Assembly (NCBI GenBank): GCA_937900565.1
Contig: CALCFG010000012.1
Location: forward strand, 1-8,261
Source: an uncultured Erysipelotrichaceae bacterium
GTDB taxonomy: Bacteria > Bacillota_I > Bacilli_A > Erysipelotrichales > Erysipelotrichaceae
Reading direction: 5' to 3'
DNA length: 8,261 bases
The notes under the pieces are model-generated. The model saw nothing but the letters and a program-made list of their open reading frames with translations, made no database searches and was not told the DNA's origin. The position numbers and the translations under genes are program-made. Below are positions 1 to 5,869 of this stretch, in pieces; within the stretch, counting starts at the first letter, position 1, and every line of letters begins with the position of its first letter.

Positions 1-775
1 TGTAATACTGATCTGTTTGATAATCATAAAATCCTTCAGGAGCCCATGCTTGCGTTTCCTTCAATGGTAATTGCTCACTGCTGACATTAACATCCACAAG
101 CTTTTCATCCGTATAGTGAATAAAGTCCTCAGTTTTTGCCGTATAAATGCTTGGATTATTCCATCCTTGAGTTCCAACTAACTGAAATCCCCCATCTTTA
201 AGTCGAATAAAACTAGGGTCACGCAATGCCTTCGTTCCAAAATCTGGTTGATAAACTGACTCGTAATTATTAATTGGGTACCAGGTTAATCCATCATATG
301 TAAATGCAAGTTTTAACGATTGCGATTGTGATCCATCATGCGTGAAATAACTCAATAAATAACCCACATATTCATCCAAACAAATATTAGGTTCACAAAC
401 TACTTCCACTTGCGTATATTCATCAGAATAATAGGCTTTTAATTGAATGGGTTCATTATCAATGGCGGCTTCTGTTTTAAGTAATTGATTATGTTCATCA
501 ATGGTAACATTACCACTAATAACTTCCCAAGTAATATTTCCTTGACCATCCATACTGGAAGGTAAAATATCCTTATCATTAACAAAACTATCCAATGCTT
601 GCTGAATGTAATCTTCAATTGTTAAATCAAGTGTTTGGTATACATCCATGTCGTAATAATAAATTGGATCACTGTATTCTTGTTCGATGCCATCGCTGCC
701 GCTGGGTACAACATGCGCACTTCGGTTACACCCACAAAGCAATGCAACCAATCCCCCTAAAAGTATCTTTTTCAT
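1..775 (-). CDS. Predicted secreted lipoprotein, Ig-like domain plus GH43-type glycosidase (3' end cut off)
   Basis: The first 258 codons of a gene that continues past the left edge; the frame is open from the ATG at 775 to position 1. Residues 1-16 form a lipoprotein signal: MKK, a hydrophobic stretch and lipobox LCGC with Cys16 as the lipidation site, so the protein should sit on the outer face of the membrane. Residues about 50-128 resemble the atrophied bacterial Ig-like domain (LPSS..GQGNITWEV, then a QLKAYY strand). From about 136 the pattern matches one group of GH43 five-bladed beta-propellers: GYLLSYFTHDG, YDGLTWYPI, LRDPSFIRL (Asp186 candidate catalytic base) and QAWAPEGFYD at 242-251. 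Family knowledge suggests hydrolysis of arabinose-, xylose- or fructose-containing glycans; the substrate cannot be read from this fragment, and the general-acid region is probably missing. An in-frame TAA lies two codons upstream of the ATG. No Shine-Dalgarno sequence is visible. It lies downstream of rplQ beyond a terminator, so it is probably a separate transcription unit. Confidence 0.8.
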   Translation of the reverse strand, partial: MKKILLGGLVALLCGCNRSAHVVPSGSDGIEQEYSDPIYYYDMDVYQTLDLTIEDYIQQALDSFVNDKDILPSSMDGQGNITWEVISGNVTIDEHNQLLKTEAAIDNEPIQLKAYYSDEYTQVEVVCEPNICLDEYVGYLLSYFTHDGSQSQSLKLAFTYDGLTWYPINNYESVYQPDFGTKALRDPSFIRLKDGGFQLVGTQGWNNPSIYTAKTEDFIHYTDEKLVDVNVSSEQLPLKETQAWAPEGFYDYQTDQYY

Positions 776-782
776 CACTTAG

Positions 783-811
783 AGTATATAAAAAGGATTC
801 TTGATTTTCAA
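783..811 (-). promoter_or_regulatory. Predicted sigma-A promoter of the GH43 lipoprotein gene, overlapping the rplQ terminator
   Basis: Read on the minus strand, a -35 box TTGAAA (806-811, 5/6 to consensus) and a -10 box TATACT (783-788, 5/6) are separated by exactly 17 bp. The -35 box lies in the loop and stem of the terminator hairpin, and the -10 box lies just after the U-tract. Only seven bases (CTAAGTG) separate the -10 box from the ATG at 775, which places the expected start of transcription at the base before the ATG or at its A. This implies a leaderless message, in keeping with the lack of a ribosome binding site. It is a prediction from sequence match only. Confidence 0.55.
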
Positions 812-821
812 GAATCCTTTT
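786..821 (-). terminator. Rho-independent terminator of the ribosomal-protein superoperon
   Basis: A perfect 13-bp inverted repeat (arms 791-803 and 809-821) with a 5-nt loop lies 12 bp after the rplQ stop codon. Read on the minus strand, the core stem GGATTCTTG/CAAGAATCC is followed by TTTTTATAT, a good U-tract. The opposite strand also ends in TTTTG, so weak termination from the other side is possible. It marks the end of the long operon and separates it from the glycosidase gene. Confidence 0.9.
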
Positions 822-833
822 GTAAATGTGTTA

Positions 834-1193
834 TTAAACTAATTCAATGTAAGCCATAGGGGCATTATCACCACGACGGCTACCAGTTTTTACAACACGA
901 GTATATCCACCATTACGACTTGCGTAACGAGGACCAATTTCATCAAATAATTTTTGTACTGCTGTTTGGTTTGTTTTTTCATCACAAACATTACGTAAGT
1001 AAGCAGCAGCTTGTCTTCTTGCGTGTAAATCACCACGTTTAGCTAATGTGATCAATTCATCCACAACACTACGGCAATCCATAGCTTTGTGGTAAGTAGT
1101 TTCCACTTTACCATTTAAAATGATAGAAGTAGCTAAATTACGTAACATCGCTTTGCGGTGATCTGCAGTACGTCCGAATTTACGATTCCACAT
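834..1193 (-). CDS. rplQ: 50S ribosomal protein L17
   Basis: 119 residues, within the usual bacterial range of about 112-127. L17 is a large-subunit protein that binds 23S rRNA near the exit-tunnel side. The family signature is clear: RKFGRT at 4-9, HRKAMLRNLATSIILNGKVETT at about 12-33, AKRGDLHARR near 51-60, and a C-terminal part GPRYASRNGGYTR followed by RRGDNAPMAYIELV. It starts MWNRKFGRT instead of the more common MAYRKLGRT, a minor variation. The start at 1193 is backed by an AGGAGA ribosome binding site at 1205-1210. It is the last gene of the superoperon, directly after rpoA as in most bacteria, and a strong terminator hairpin follows 12 bp after its TAA stop. Confidence 0.98.
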   Translation of the reverse strand: MWNRKFGRTADHRKAMLRNLATSIILNGKVETTYHKAMDCRSVVDELITLAKRGDLHARRQAAAYLRNVCDEKTNQTAVQKLFDEIGPRYASRNGGYTRVVKTGSRRGDNAPMAYIELV

Positions 1194-1216
1194 AAATGAC
1201 TATTTCTCCTTAATAA

Positions 1217-2176
1217 TTAATTGAAGCTTTTGAAAGATAAGCCCATTTCAGCTAATTTATCTTTTACTTCTTTCAAGCTCTTTTTACCTAAATTACGCAC
1301 ACGAATCATATCATCTTCGCTCTTTTGCGTTAATTCTTCGACTGTTTTAATGCCAGCACGTTTTAAACAGTTATAACTACGTACTGATAAATCTAAATCT
1401 TCAATTGGAACAACAGCACCAACAGTACTTGTTTCTCCAGTACTTTCTTTCATTAAGTTTTCCATATCTTTAACTGCATCTTGTACATTAGTTAATAAGT
1501 CCAAATGATCAATTAAGATACGAGAAGCTAATGCCAAAGACATTTGTGGAGTGATTGAACCGTCAGTTTCAATTTCCATAATCAAACGATCATATTTAGT
1601 ATCTTGACCAACACGAGTTGGTTCTACATTGTAGCCAACACGTTTGATTGGTGTATAGATAGAGTCAGTATATACCATACCAACTGTAGGATTACCTGCT
1701 TGGAAGTAAGCTTTATTGGCATCAGCACCATAATAACCACGTCCATTTTTAGCGCGTAATTCCATATTTAACACACCATCCGCTTCTAAGTGTGCAATTT
1801 CTAAGTCCGGATTAAGAATGGTAACCTCAGATGGACAAAGAATATCTTTAGCGGTTACGACACCAGGTCCTTTGCAATTAATTTTTAAGGTGTAAATATC
1901 GTCACCTTCAATTTCCAAAATTAATTGTTTTAAGTTCAAAATCATCATTGTAACATCTTCTCTTACCCCAGGTAATGAAGTAAATTCATGGTATACGCCA
2001 TCAATTTTAATTGCAAATACCGCAGCACCTGGTAATGAAGACAATAAAACACGACGCAATGCGTTACCAATCGTTACACCGAAACCTCTTTCCAATGGTT
2101 CGATGACAAAACGACCATAATGAGCATCTTCTACATATTCTTGAACCTTAAAGCTGGCACGCTCAAATTTTTGCAT
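1217..2176 (-). CDS. rpoA: DNA-directed RNA polymerase alpha subunit
   Basis: 319 residues, close to the roughly 315 of Bacillus. Alpha dimerises to nucleate assembly of the RNA polymerase core, and its C-terminal domain contacts promoter UP elements and activators. The N-terminal domain (about 1-230) shows the assembly motif GFGVTIGNALRRVLLSSLPG (31-50) and the DGVYHEF and GVREDV segments. A short acidic, Ser/Thr-rich linker (about 232-252) leads to the C-terminal domain, where LSVRSYNCLKRAGI and RNLGKKSLKEVK are intact. Arg266, Asn269, Cys270, Lys299 and Ser300 align with the E. coli DNA-contact region around R265, N268, C269, K298 and S299, so UP-element binding is expected. An AAGGAGG ribosome binding site lies just upstream of the ATG. 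It sits between rpsK and rplQ, the standard alpha-operon place. rpsD (S4) is absent from this segment, as is usual in Firmicutes. Confidence 0.99.
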   Translation of the reverse strand: MQKFERASFKVQEYVEDAHYGRFVIEPLERGFGVTIGNALRRVLLSSLPGAAVFAIKIDGVYHEFTSLPGVREDVTMMILNLKQLILEIEGDDIYTLKINCKGPGVVTAKDILCPSEVTILNPDLEIAHLEADGVLNMELRAKNGRGYYGADANKAYFQAGNPTVGMVYTDSIYTPIKRVGYNVEPTRVGQDTKYDRLIMEIETDGSITPQMSLALASRILIDHLDLLTNVQDAVKDMENLMKESTGETSTVGAVVPIEDLDLSVRSYNCLKRAGIKTVEELTQKSEDDMIRVRNLGKKSLKEVKDKLAEMGLSFKSFN

Positions 2177-2194
2177 GTTATTCCTCCTTAAAAA

Positions 2195-2593
2195 TTATCC
2201 GCGAGGTTGTTTTGGTGGACGGCATCCGTTGTGAGGGATTGGTGTTACGTCATTGATTGCAGTAACATCTAATCCAGCAGTTTGCAATGAACGAACTGCA
2301 GCTTCTCTTCCTGGACCAGGTCCTTTAACGTTTACTTCTACTGTTTTCATTCCGTGATCAACAGCAGCTTTTGCAGCCGCTTCACCAGCCATTTGCGCAG
2401 CAAATGGAGTTGATTTACGACTACCTTTGAAGCCTAATGCACCAGCACTAGACCAAGCAATGGCGTTACCCTTTTCATCTGTAATAGTAACAATTGTGTT
2501 ATTGAATGTTGAATGAATGTGAGCCACACCTTTTGCAATATTTTTTCTAACACGTTTTTTACGTGAAGTTGTTTTTGCTTTATTACTTGCCAT
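2195..2593 (-). CDS. rpsK: 30S ribosomal protein S11
   Basis: 132 residues against a usual 129 or so. S11 lies on the small-subunit platform and helps hold the mRNA near the E site. Recognisable segments are GVAHIHSTFNNTIVTITD (22-39), AIAWSSAGALGFKGSRKSTPFAAQ, VEVNVKGPGPGREAAVRSLQ and the C-terminal PIPHNGCRPPK. The Asn-Gly pair in HNGCRPP corresponds to the site where isoaspartate is known in E. coli S11. The N-terminus is basic (KAKTTSRKKRVRK), as usual. The last residues are QPRG instead of the common basic ending such as RRRV or KRRV; the reading frame up to the TAA is clean, so this looks real. A TAGGAGGATC ribosome binding site precedes the ATG at 2593. It lies between rpsM and rpoA, the normal order. 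Confidence 0.98.
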   Translation of the reverse strand: MASNKAKTTSRKKRVRKNIAKGVAHIHSTFNNTIVTITDEKGNAIAWSSAGALGFKGSRKSTPFAAQMAGEAAAKAAVDHGMKTVEVNVKGPGPGREAAVRSLQTAGLDVTAINDVTPIPHNGCRPPKQPRG

Positions 2594-2611
2594 AATGCGA
2601 TCCTCCTATTC

Positions 2612-2977
2612 CTATTTCTTCTTATTCGCAACAGTACGTCTTGGTCCTTTGCGTGTACGCGCATTGGTTTTAGTACGTTGTCCGCGACATGGAAGACCCT
2701 TTCTATGACGGATACCACGATAGCATCCAATTTCCATTAAACGTTTGATTTCCAAACGTGTTTCTCTACGAAGGTCACCTTCAACTTTAATGCTTTCAAC
2801 TTCTTTACGAATGGCGTTTTCTTGGTCATCCGTTAAGTCTTTAACACGGATATCTTCACTGATTCCGCATTTAGCTAAGATTTTTTGACTTGTTGGTAAT
2901 CCAATACCGTAGATATACGTTAATGAAACTACCACTCTTTTGTTATTTGGAATATCTACTCCAGCAATACGAGCCAT
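2612..2977 (-). CDS. rpsM: 30S ribosomal protein S13
   Basis: 121 residues, the usual length. S13 sits in the head of the small subunit, forms bridges to the large subunit and touches the P-site tRNA through its basic tail. Motifs are MARIAGVDIPNNKRVVVSLTYIYGIG at the N-terminus, RRETRLEIKRLMEIGCYRGIRHRKGLPCRGQRTKTNARTRKG in the C-terminal half, and a very basic end (VANKKK). The start at 2977 fits the invariant MARIAG beginning and has an AAGGAGA ribosome binding site. The stop is TAG. It lies between rpmJ and rpsK as in Bacillus. Confidence 0.99.
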   Translation of the reverse strand: MARIAGVDIPNNKRVVVSLTYIYGIGLPTSQKILAKCGISEDIRVKDLTDDQENAIRKEVESIKVEGDLRRETRLEIKRLMEIGCYRGIRHRKGLPCRGQRTKTNARTRKGPRRTVANKKK

Positions 2978-3000
2978 ATCTAACTTTCTCCTTTTCTTAA

Positions 3001-3114
3001 TTAGCCTTGACGTTGTTTGTGTTTTGGATTTTCACAAATAACCATGACTTTTCCTTTACGTTTAATCACACGACACTTGTCGCAAATTGGTTTTACTGAT
3101 GGTCTAACTTTCAT
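3001..3114 (-). CDS. rpmJ: 50S ribosomal protein L36 (zinc-binding form)
   Basis: A 37-codon gene found by reading the minus strand between infA and rpsM. It starts MKVRPSVKPICDKCRVIKRK and ends HKQRQG with TAA at 3001. L36 is the smallest large-subunit protein and binds 23S rRNA near the factor-binding side. The zinc ligands Cys11, Cys14, Cys27 and His32 are all present, so this is the zinc (C+) form, not the cysteine-free form induced by zinc starvation. An AAGGAT ribosome binding site lies upstream in the 22-bp gap after infA. The infA-rpmJ-rpsM order is the standard Gram-positive arrangement. Confidence 0.97.
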   Translation of the reverse strand: MKVRPSVKPICDKCRVIKRKGKVMVICENPKHKQRQG

Positions 3115-3136
3115 AACTCATCTATCCTTCCCGACA

Positions 3137-3355
3137 CTATTTGTGTCTAAATGTAATGCGCCCACGTGTTAAATCATATGGTGAAATTTCCACAGTAACC
3201 TTATCCCCTGGTAAGATGCGAATGTAATGCATACGGATTTTACCAGAAACGTGAGCAATGATACTATGTCCATTCTCTAATTTCACCTTAAAGCTTGCAC
3301 CAGGTAATGTATCTTCAACAATACCTTCTAATTCTATGCTATCCTGTTTTCCCAT
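3137..3355 (-). CDS. infA: Translation initiation factor IF-1
   Basis: 72 residues, exactly the usual length. IF-1 is a single OB-fold protein that occupies the A site of the 30S subunit during initiation. The signature is complete: MGKQDSIELEGIVEDTLPGA, FKVKLENGHSIIAHVSGKIRMHYIRILPGDKVTVEISPYDLTRGRITFR. The start at 3355 has a near-perfect AGGAGG ribosome binding site a few bases upstream; the stop is TAG. In Bacillus, map lies between adk and infA. Here that gene is missing and the 36-bp gap instead carries a consensus extended -10 element, so infA and the downstream alpha-operon genes may have their own promoter as well as read-through. Confidence 0.99.
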   Translation of the reverse strand: MGKQDSIELEGIVEDTLPGASFKVKLENGHSIIAHVSGKIRMHYIRILPGDKVTVEISPYDLTRGRITFRHK

Positions 3356-3380
3356 TGATCCTCCTAAAACAGCGTAATTA

Positions 3381-3389
3381 ATTATATCA
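3381..3389 (-). promoter_or_regulatory. Predicted extended -10 promoter for infA and downstream genes
   Basis: Read on the minus strand, the 9-mer TGATATAAT is a perfect extended -10 element (TGn plus TATAAT), three bases after the adk stop codon. No good -35 box is seen 16-18 bp upstream, where the adk 3' end lies, but extended -10 promoters can work without one. Transcription would begin near 3374, giving a 5' leader of about 19 nt that contains the AGGAGG ribosome binding site of infA. AT-rich gaps produce such matches by chance, so the call rests on the exact consensus and its fitting location. Confidence 0.5.
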
Positions 3390-3391
3390 AA

Positions 3392-4048
3392 TTAATTGTG
3401 CTTTAAGGAATCTAAAACTGCAGAAACTTGCGCATTTACGTCATTTATTGATAAAGATGCGTCAATTTCATGCACTAAACCAATTGAATCATAGTATTTG
3501 ATCACTGGTGCGGTGTTACGATCGTGTTCACTCAAGCGTACCATTAGCTTCTCTTCTGTATCATCTTTACGTTGAATCAATTCACTACCACATACATCAC
3601 AAATACCATCTTGTTTTGGCTTTACATTTTTAATGTGATAACTTGCGCCACAATTTGGGCACACACGACGTCCAGTAATGCGTTCAATTAATAAATCTAA
3701 TGGCAATACCAATGACAATACACAATCCACTTCTTGATTGATTTCTTTGCTCAACACTTCAAATGCTTTTGCTTGCGCAAGTGTTCTTGGGAACCCATCC
3801 AATAGGTAACCGTTTTTAACATCATCTTGTGCGAGACGATTTTTTAACATTTCAATCGTAACTTCATCTGGAACCAATTTACCCGCATTGGTATATTGTT
3901 GGGCCAATTGTCCTAATTCTGTATTATTGGAAATATGATAGCGAAACATGTCTCCAGTTGAAATGTGTGTTAAATGATACTTTTCAACAATCGTACTCGA
4001 AATTGTTCCCTTACCGCTACCGGCAGGCCCCATAATTATAATATTCAT
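3392..4048 (-). CDS. adk: Adenylate kinase with zinc-type LID domain
   Basis: 218 residues, the long-form bacterial length. The enzyme interconverts ATP + AMP and 2 ADP in the cytoplasm and sets the adenylate energy balance. The P-loop GPAGSGKGT is at 7-15, the AMP-binding STGDMFR at 30-36, the DGFPRT signature at 84-89, and the LID begins after GRR at 126-128. The LID carries four cysteines as CPNC (130-133) and CDVC (150-153), the zinc-binding arrangement common in Gram-positive adenylate kinases. Catalytic arginines are visible in GRR and in RLSEHDRNT. The N-terminus MNIIIMGPAGSGKG fixes the start at 4048; the ribosome binding site AAGGGG (4059-4064) is weaker than in the neighbouring genes and 10 nt away. 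adk follows secY as in Bacillus, but an 82-bp gap with a strong hairpin separates them, and map does not follow. Confidence 0.99.
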   Translation of the reverse strand: MNIIIMGPAGSGKGTISSTIVEKYHLTHISTGDMFRYHISNNTELGQLAQQYTNAGKLVPDEVTIEMLKNRLAQDDVKNGYLLDGFPRTLAQAKAFEVLSKEINQEVDCVLSLVLPLDLLIERITGRRVCPNCGASYHIKNVKPKQDGICDVCGSELIQRKDDTEEKLMVRLSEHDRNTAPVIKYYDSIGLVHEIDASLSINDVNAQVSAVLDSLKHN

Positions 4049-4090
4049 CGCTTAATTTCCCCTTATAAATATCAGTTAAAATTCAAGCCT

Positions 4091-4120
4091 TTTGCCGACC
4101 ATGCAAAAATGGTCGGCAAA
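4091..4120 (-). other. Strong hairpin in the secY-adk gap, not a canonical terminator
   Basis: A perfect inverted repeat with 12-bp arms (4091-4102 and 4109-4120) around a 6-nt loop, with a GC-rich centre (GCCGACC/GGTCGGC), lies between the secY stop and the adk ribosome binding site. In the transcribed (minus) direction the T-run is on the 5' side and AAAAGGC follows the stem, so there is no downstream U-tract. On the plus strand an A-run follows. It therefore does not look like an intrinsic terminator in either direction. It could be an RNA-processing or mRNA-stabilising structure, or a small repeat; the function is unknown. Confidence 0.8.
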
Positions 4121-4130
4121 AAAACTTATA

Positions 4131-5411
4131 TTATTTAAAGAATCCTTTATAACTCTTTTGAGTTAATTGACCTTTTAATTGACTGACAGTTTCCATTGCT
4201 ACCCCTACAGCAATGATAACTCCTGTACCACCAATGCTCATCATTGATGCACTTGGTAAGTCAGTAATCATTGGTAACAAGTACGGAAGTACCGCTACTA
4301 AAACTAAGGCCAACATTCCCAATACTGTAATACGATTTAAAACCGTTGAAATATAACGCTTTGTATCCGCACCTGGTCGAACAAGTGGAATATAAGCATT
4401 GGACTTTTGCAAGTTTTCACTAATTTTTTCAGGATCAACTTGCAACTCAGTATAGAAGAATGTGAATAGCACAATTAATATCGTATAAATAATCAAACCA
4501 ACTGGTTGAGTCGGACTTAACCATTGACCCAACTTAGTCAAGAATGCATTATTTGATAAAAATGTTGCTAGAATTTGTGGTGCTGTAATAATACTTTGCG
4601 CAAAAATAACCGGAATTACTGAAGCGCTATTTATTTTTAATGGTAAATGATTCATATCATCTTTACCACCACGGTGACCAGTTCCTGCTGAATATTGAAT
4701 TGGAATTTTACGTACTGCCAATTGCATAACAATGACAATAATAATAATTACCAAATACAATACAATATATAACCAGAATTGGATTAAAGCACTTGCGCCT
4801 CCAGTTGCCATTTGTTGGTACATACTTACAAAACTAAATGGTAACGTAGACACAATCCCAGCAAAGATAATCATCGAAACACCATTGCCAACACCATGCA
4901 ACGTGATTTGATCACCAATCCATAACAAGAACATCGTTCCTGCGGACAAAATAGTTGCTACGTAAAAATACGTAAAAATTGACGGACTTGTTACAAGTCC
5001 ATACGCTTTATCAAATGCATAAGTCATCGAGAAAGCTTGTACAAAACAGAGCACTACCCCAAGATAACGTGTAATGCGATCCATTTTTTGTCTTCCACTT
5101 TGCCCTTCTTTTGCTAAATCCGTTAAATAAGGAATAACATCCATACTCAATAATTGAATAATGATGCTTGCTGTTATGTATGGTCCAACCCCCATTGAGA
5201 AGATGGAGAACGTTGTTAACGCTCCACCTCCCAATAAGTTCATCATCCCTACCAAAGAGTTACTGGACAATGAGGCATGCAATACGGTTGTATCCACACC
5301 CGGAACAATAATTGCTTTACCAAGCATGTAAACAAGTAACATGCCTAATGTAAAGAATATCTTCTTACGGATTTCTTTGCTCTTGAAGAAAGACGTAAAT
5401 GTGTTGATCAT
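4131..5411 (-). CDS. secY: Protein translocase channel subunit SecY
   Basis: 426 residues, slightly shorter than Bacillus SecY (about 431). SecY forms the membrane channel through which SecA pushes preproteins and into which membrane proteins insert. About ten hydrophobic segments can be seen, roughly at 17-36, 68-90, 113-133, 145-165, 173-195, 207-230, 262-282, 300-322, 361-380 and 388-407. Family signatures include GGGALTTFSIFSMGVGPYITASIIIQLL after the plug region, GDQITLHGVGNGVSMIIFAGI in segment 5, the basic cytoplasmic loop with AVRKIPIQY, and the C-terminal SYKGFF. The start at 5411 gives the short basic cytoplasmic tail typical of the family. The ATG overlaps the rplO stop (TAATG), and the ribosome binding site GAGGTG lies inside the end of rplO, implying translational coupling. 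The order rplO-secY-adk is standard. Confidence 0.99.
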   Translation of the reverse strand: MINTFTSFFKSKEIRKKIFFTLGMLLVYMLGKAIIVPGVDTTVLHASLSSNSLVGMMNLLGGGALTTFSIFSMGVGPYITASIIIQLLSMDVIPYLTDLAKEGQSGRQKMDRITRYLGVVLCFVQAFSMTYAFDKAYGLVTSPSIFTYFYVATILSAGTMFLLWIGDQITLHGVGNGVSMIIFAGIVSTLPFSFVSMYQQMATGGASALIQFWLYIVLYLVIIIIVIVMQLAVRKIPIQYSAGTGHRGGKDDMNHLPLKINSASVIPVIFAQSIITAPQILATFLSNNAFLTKLGQWLSPTQPVGLIIYTILIVLFTFFYTELQVDPEKISENLQKSNAYIPLVRPGADTKRYISTVLNRITVLGMLALVLVAVLPYLLPMITDLPSASMMSIGGTGVIIAVGVAMETVSQLKGQLTQKSYKGFFK

Positions 5412-5422
5412 TAGATCACCTC
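5409..5422 (-). promoter_or_regulatory. Coupled start of secY: TAATG overlap with internal Shine-Dalgarno
   Basis: The rplO stop TAA (5411-5413) and the secY ATG (5409-5411) share one base. The Shine-Dalgarno GAGGTG (5417-5422) lies inside the last rplO codons, 5 nt before the ATG. This is the only overlapping gene pair in the window and supports the chosen secY start. Confidence 0.85.
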
Positions 5423-5857
5423 TACGCTTCCACCTGCATTTTCAATCGCTTCTTTCGCACTAGCAGAGAATTTGCTTGCACGAACTGTTAATTTTCTTTC
5501 TAATTTTTCACCGTTTTCACCTAAAACTTTAACACCACACAATGTTTTCTTTAAAATTTTAGCGTCTAACAATGCTTGAGCGTCAACAACAGCACCATCT
5601 TCAAAACGATTTAAAGTTGAAATAGAAACTGTCGCATATTCTTTACGTGTAAAATTAGTAAATCCACGTTTTGGTAAACGACGGTAAATCGGTGTTTGAC
5701 CACCTTCAAAACCGATAGCTACACCACCGCCGCTACGAGCGTTTTGGCCTTTGTTTCCTTTACCAGAAGTTTTACCATTACCACTTCCTTGACCACGACC
5801 AACACGCCAATTCGAAGGACGAGAACCTTCAGTATATTTCATTTCATGTAATTTCAT
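5411..5857 (-). CDS. rplO: 50S ribosomal protein L15
   Basis: 148 residues, the usual length. L15 is a late-assembly large-subunit protein with a long glycine- and arginine-rich N-terminal extension that threads into 23S rRNA. That extension is plain here: RVGRGQGSGNGKTSGKGNKGQNARSGGG at about 18-45, then GFEGGQTPIYRRLPKRGF. The C-terminal globular part ends in the family pattern KFSASAKEAIENAGGSVEVI. The ATG at 5857 is preceded by an AAGGAGG site that immediately follows the rpsE stop. In most Firmicutes rpmD (L30) lies between rpsE and rplO; here only 12 bp separate them. The stop overlaps the secY start. Confidence 0.99.
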   Translation of the reverse strand: MKLHEMKYTEGSRPSNWRVGRGQGSGNGKTSGKGNKGQNARSGGGVAIGFEGGQTPIYRRLPKRGFTNFTRKEYATVSISTLNRFEDGAVVDAQALLDAKILKKTLCGVKVLGENGEKLERKLTVRASKFSASAKEAIENAGGSVEVI

Positions 5858-5869
5858 TCAAGTTCCTCC

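Noticed and set aside
595..804. Plus-strand open frame of 69 codons antisense to the lipoprotein gene start
   Set aside because: It lies opposite a well-supported coding frame, crosses the terminator hairpin, lacks a ribosome binding site and resembles no protein family.
2434..2730. Minus-strand open frame of 98 codons spanning the rpsM-rpsK junction
   Set aside because: It is out of frame with two clear ribosomal genes and has no recognisable motifs; it is a shadow frame.
4049..4090. Possible separate promoter for adk after the hairpin (TTGAAT and TATAAG on the minus strand)
   Set aside because: The boxes are only 13 bp apart, and TATAAG merges into the adk ribosome binding site, so it would not give a usable start.
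4091..4120. Reading the secY-adk hairpin as an intrinsic terminator
   Set aside because: In the direction of transcription no U-tract follows the stem, and essential operon genes continue downstream.
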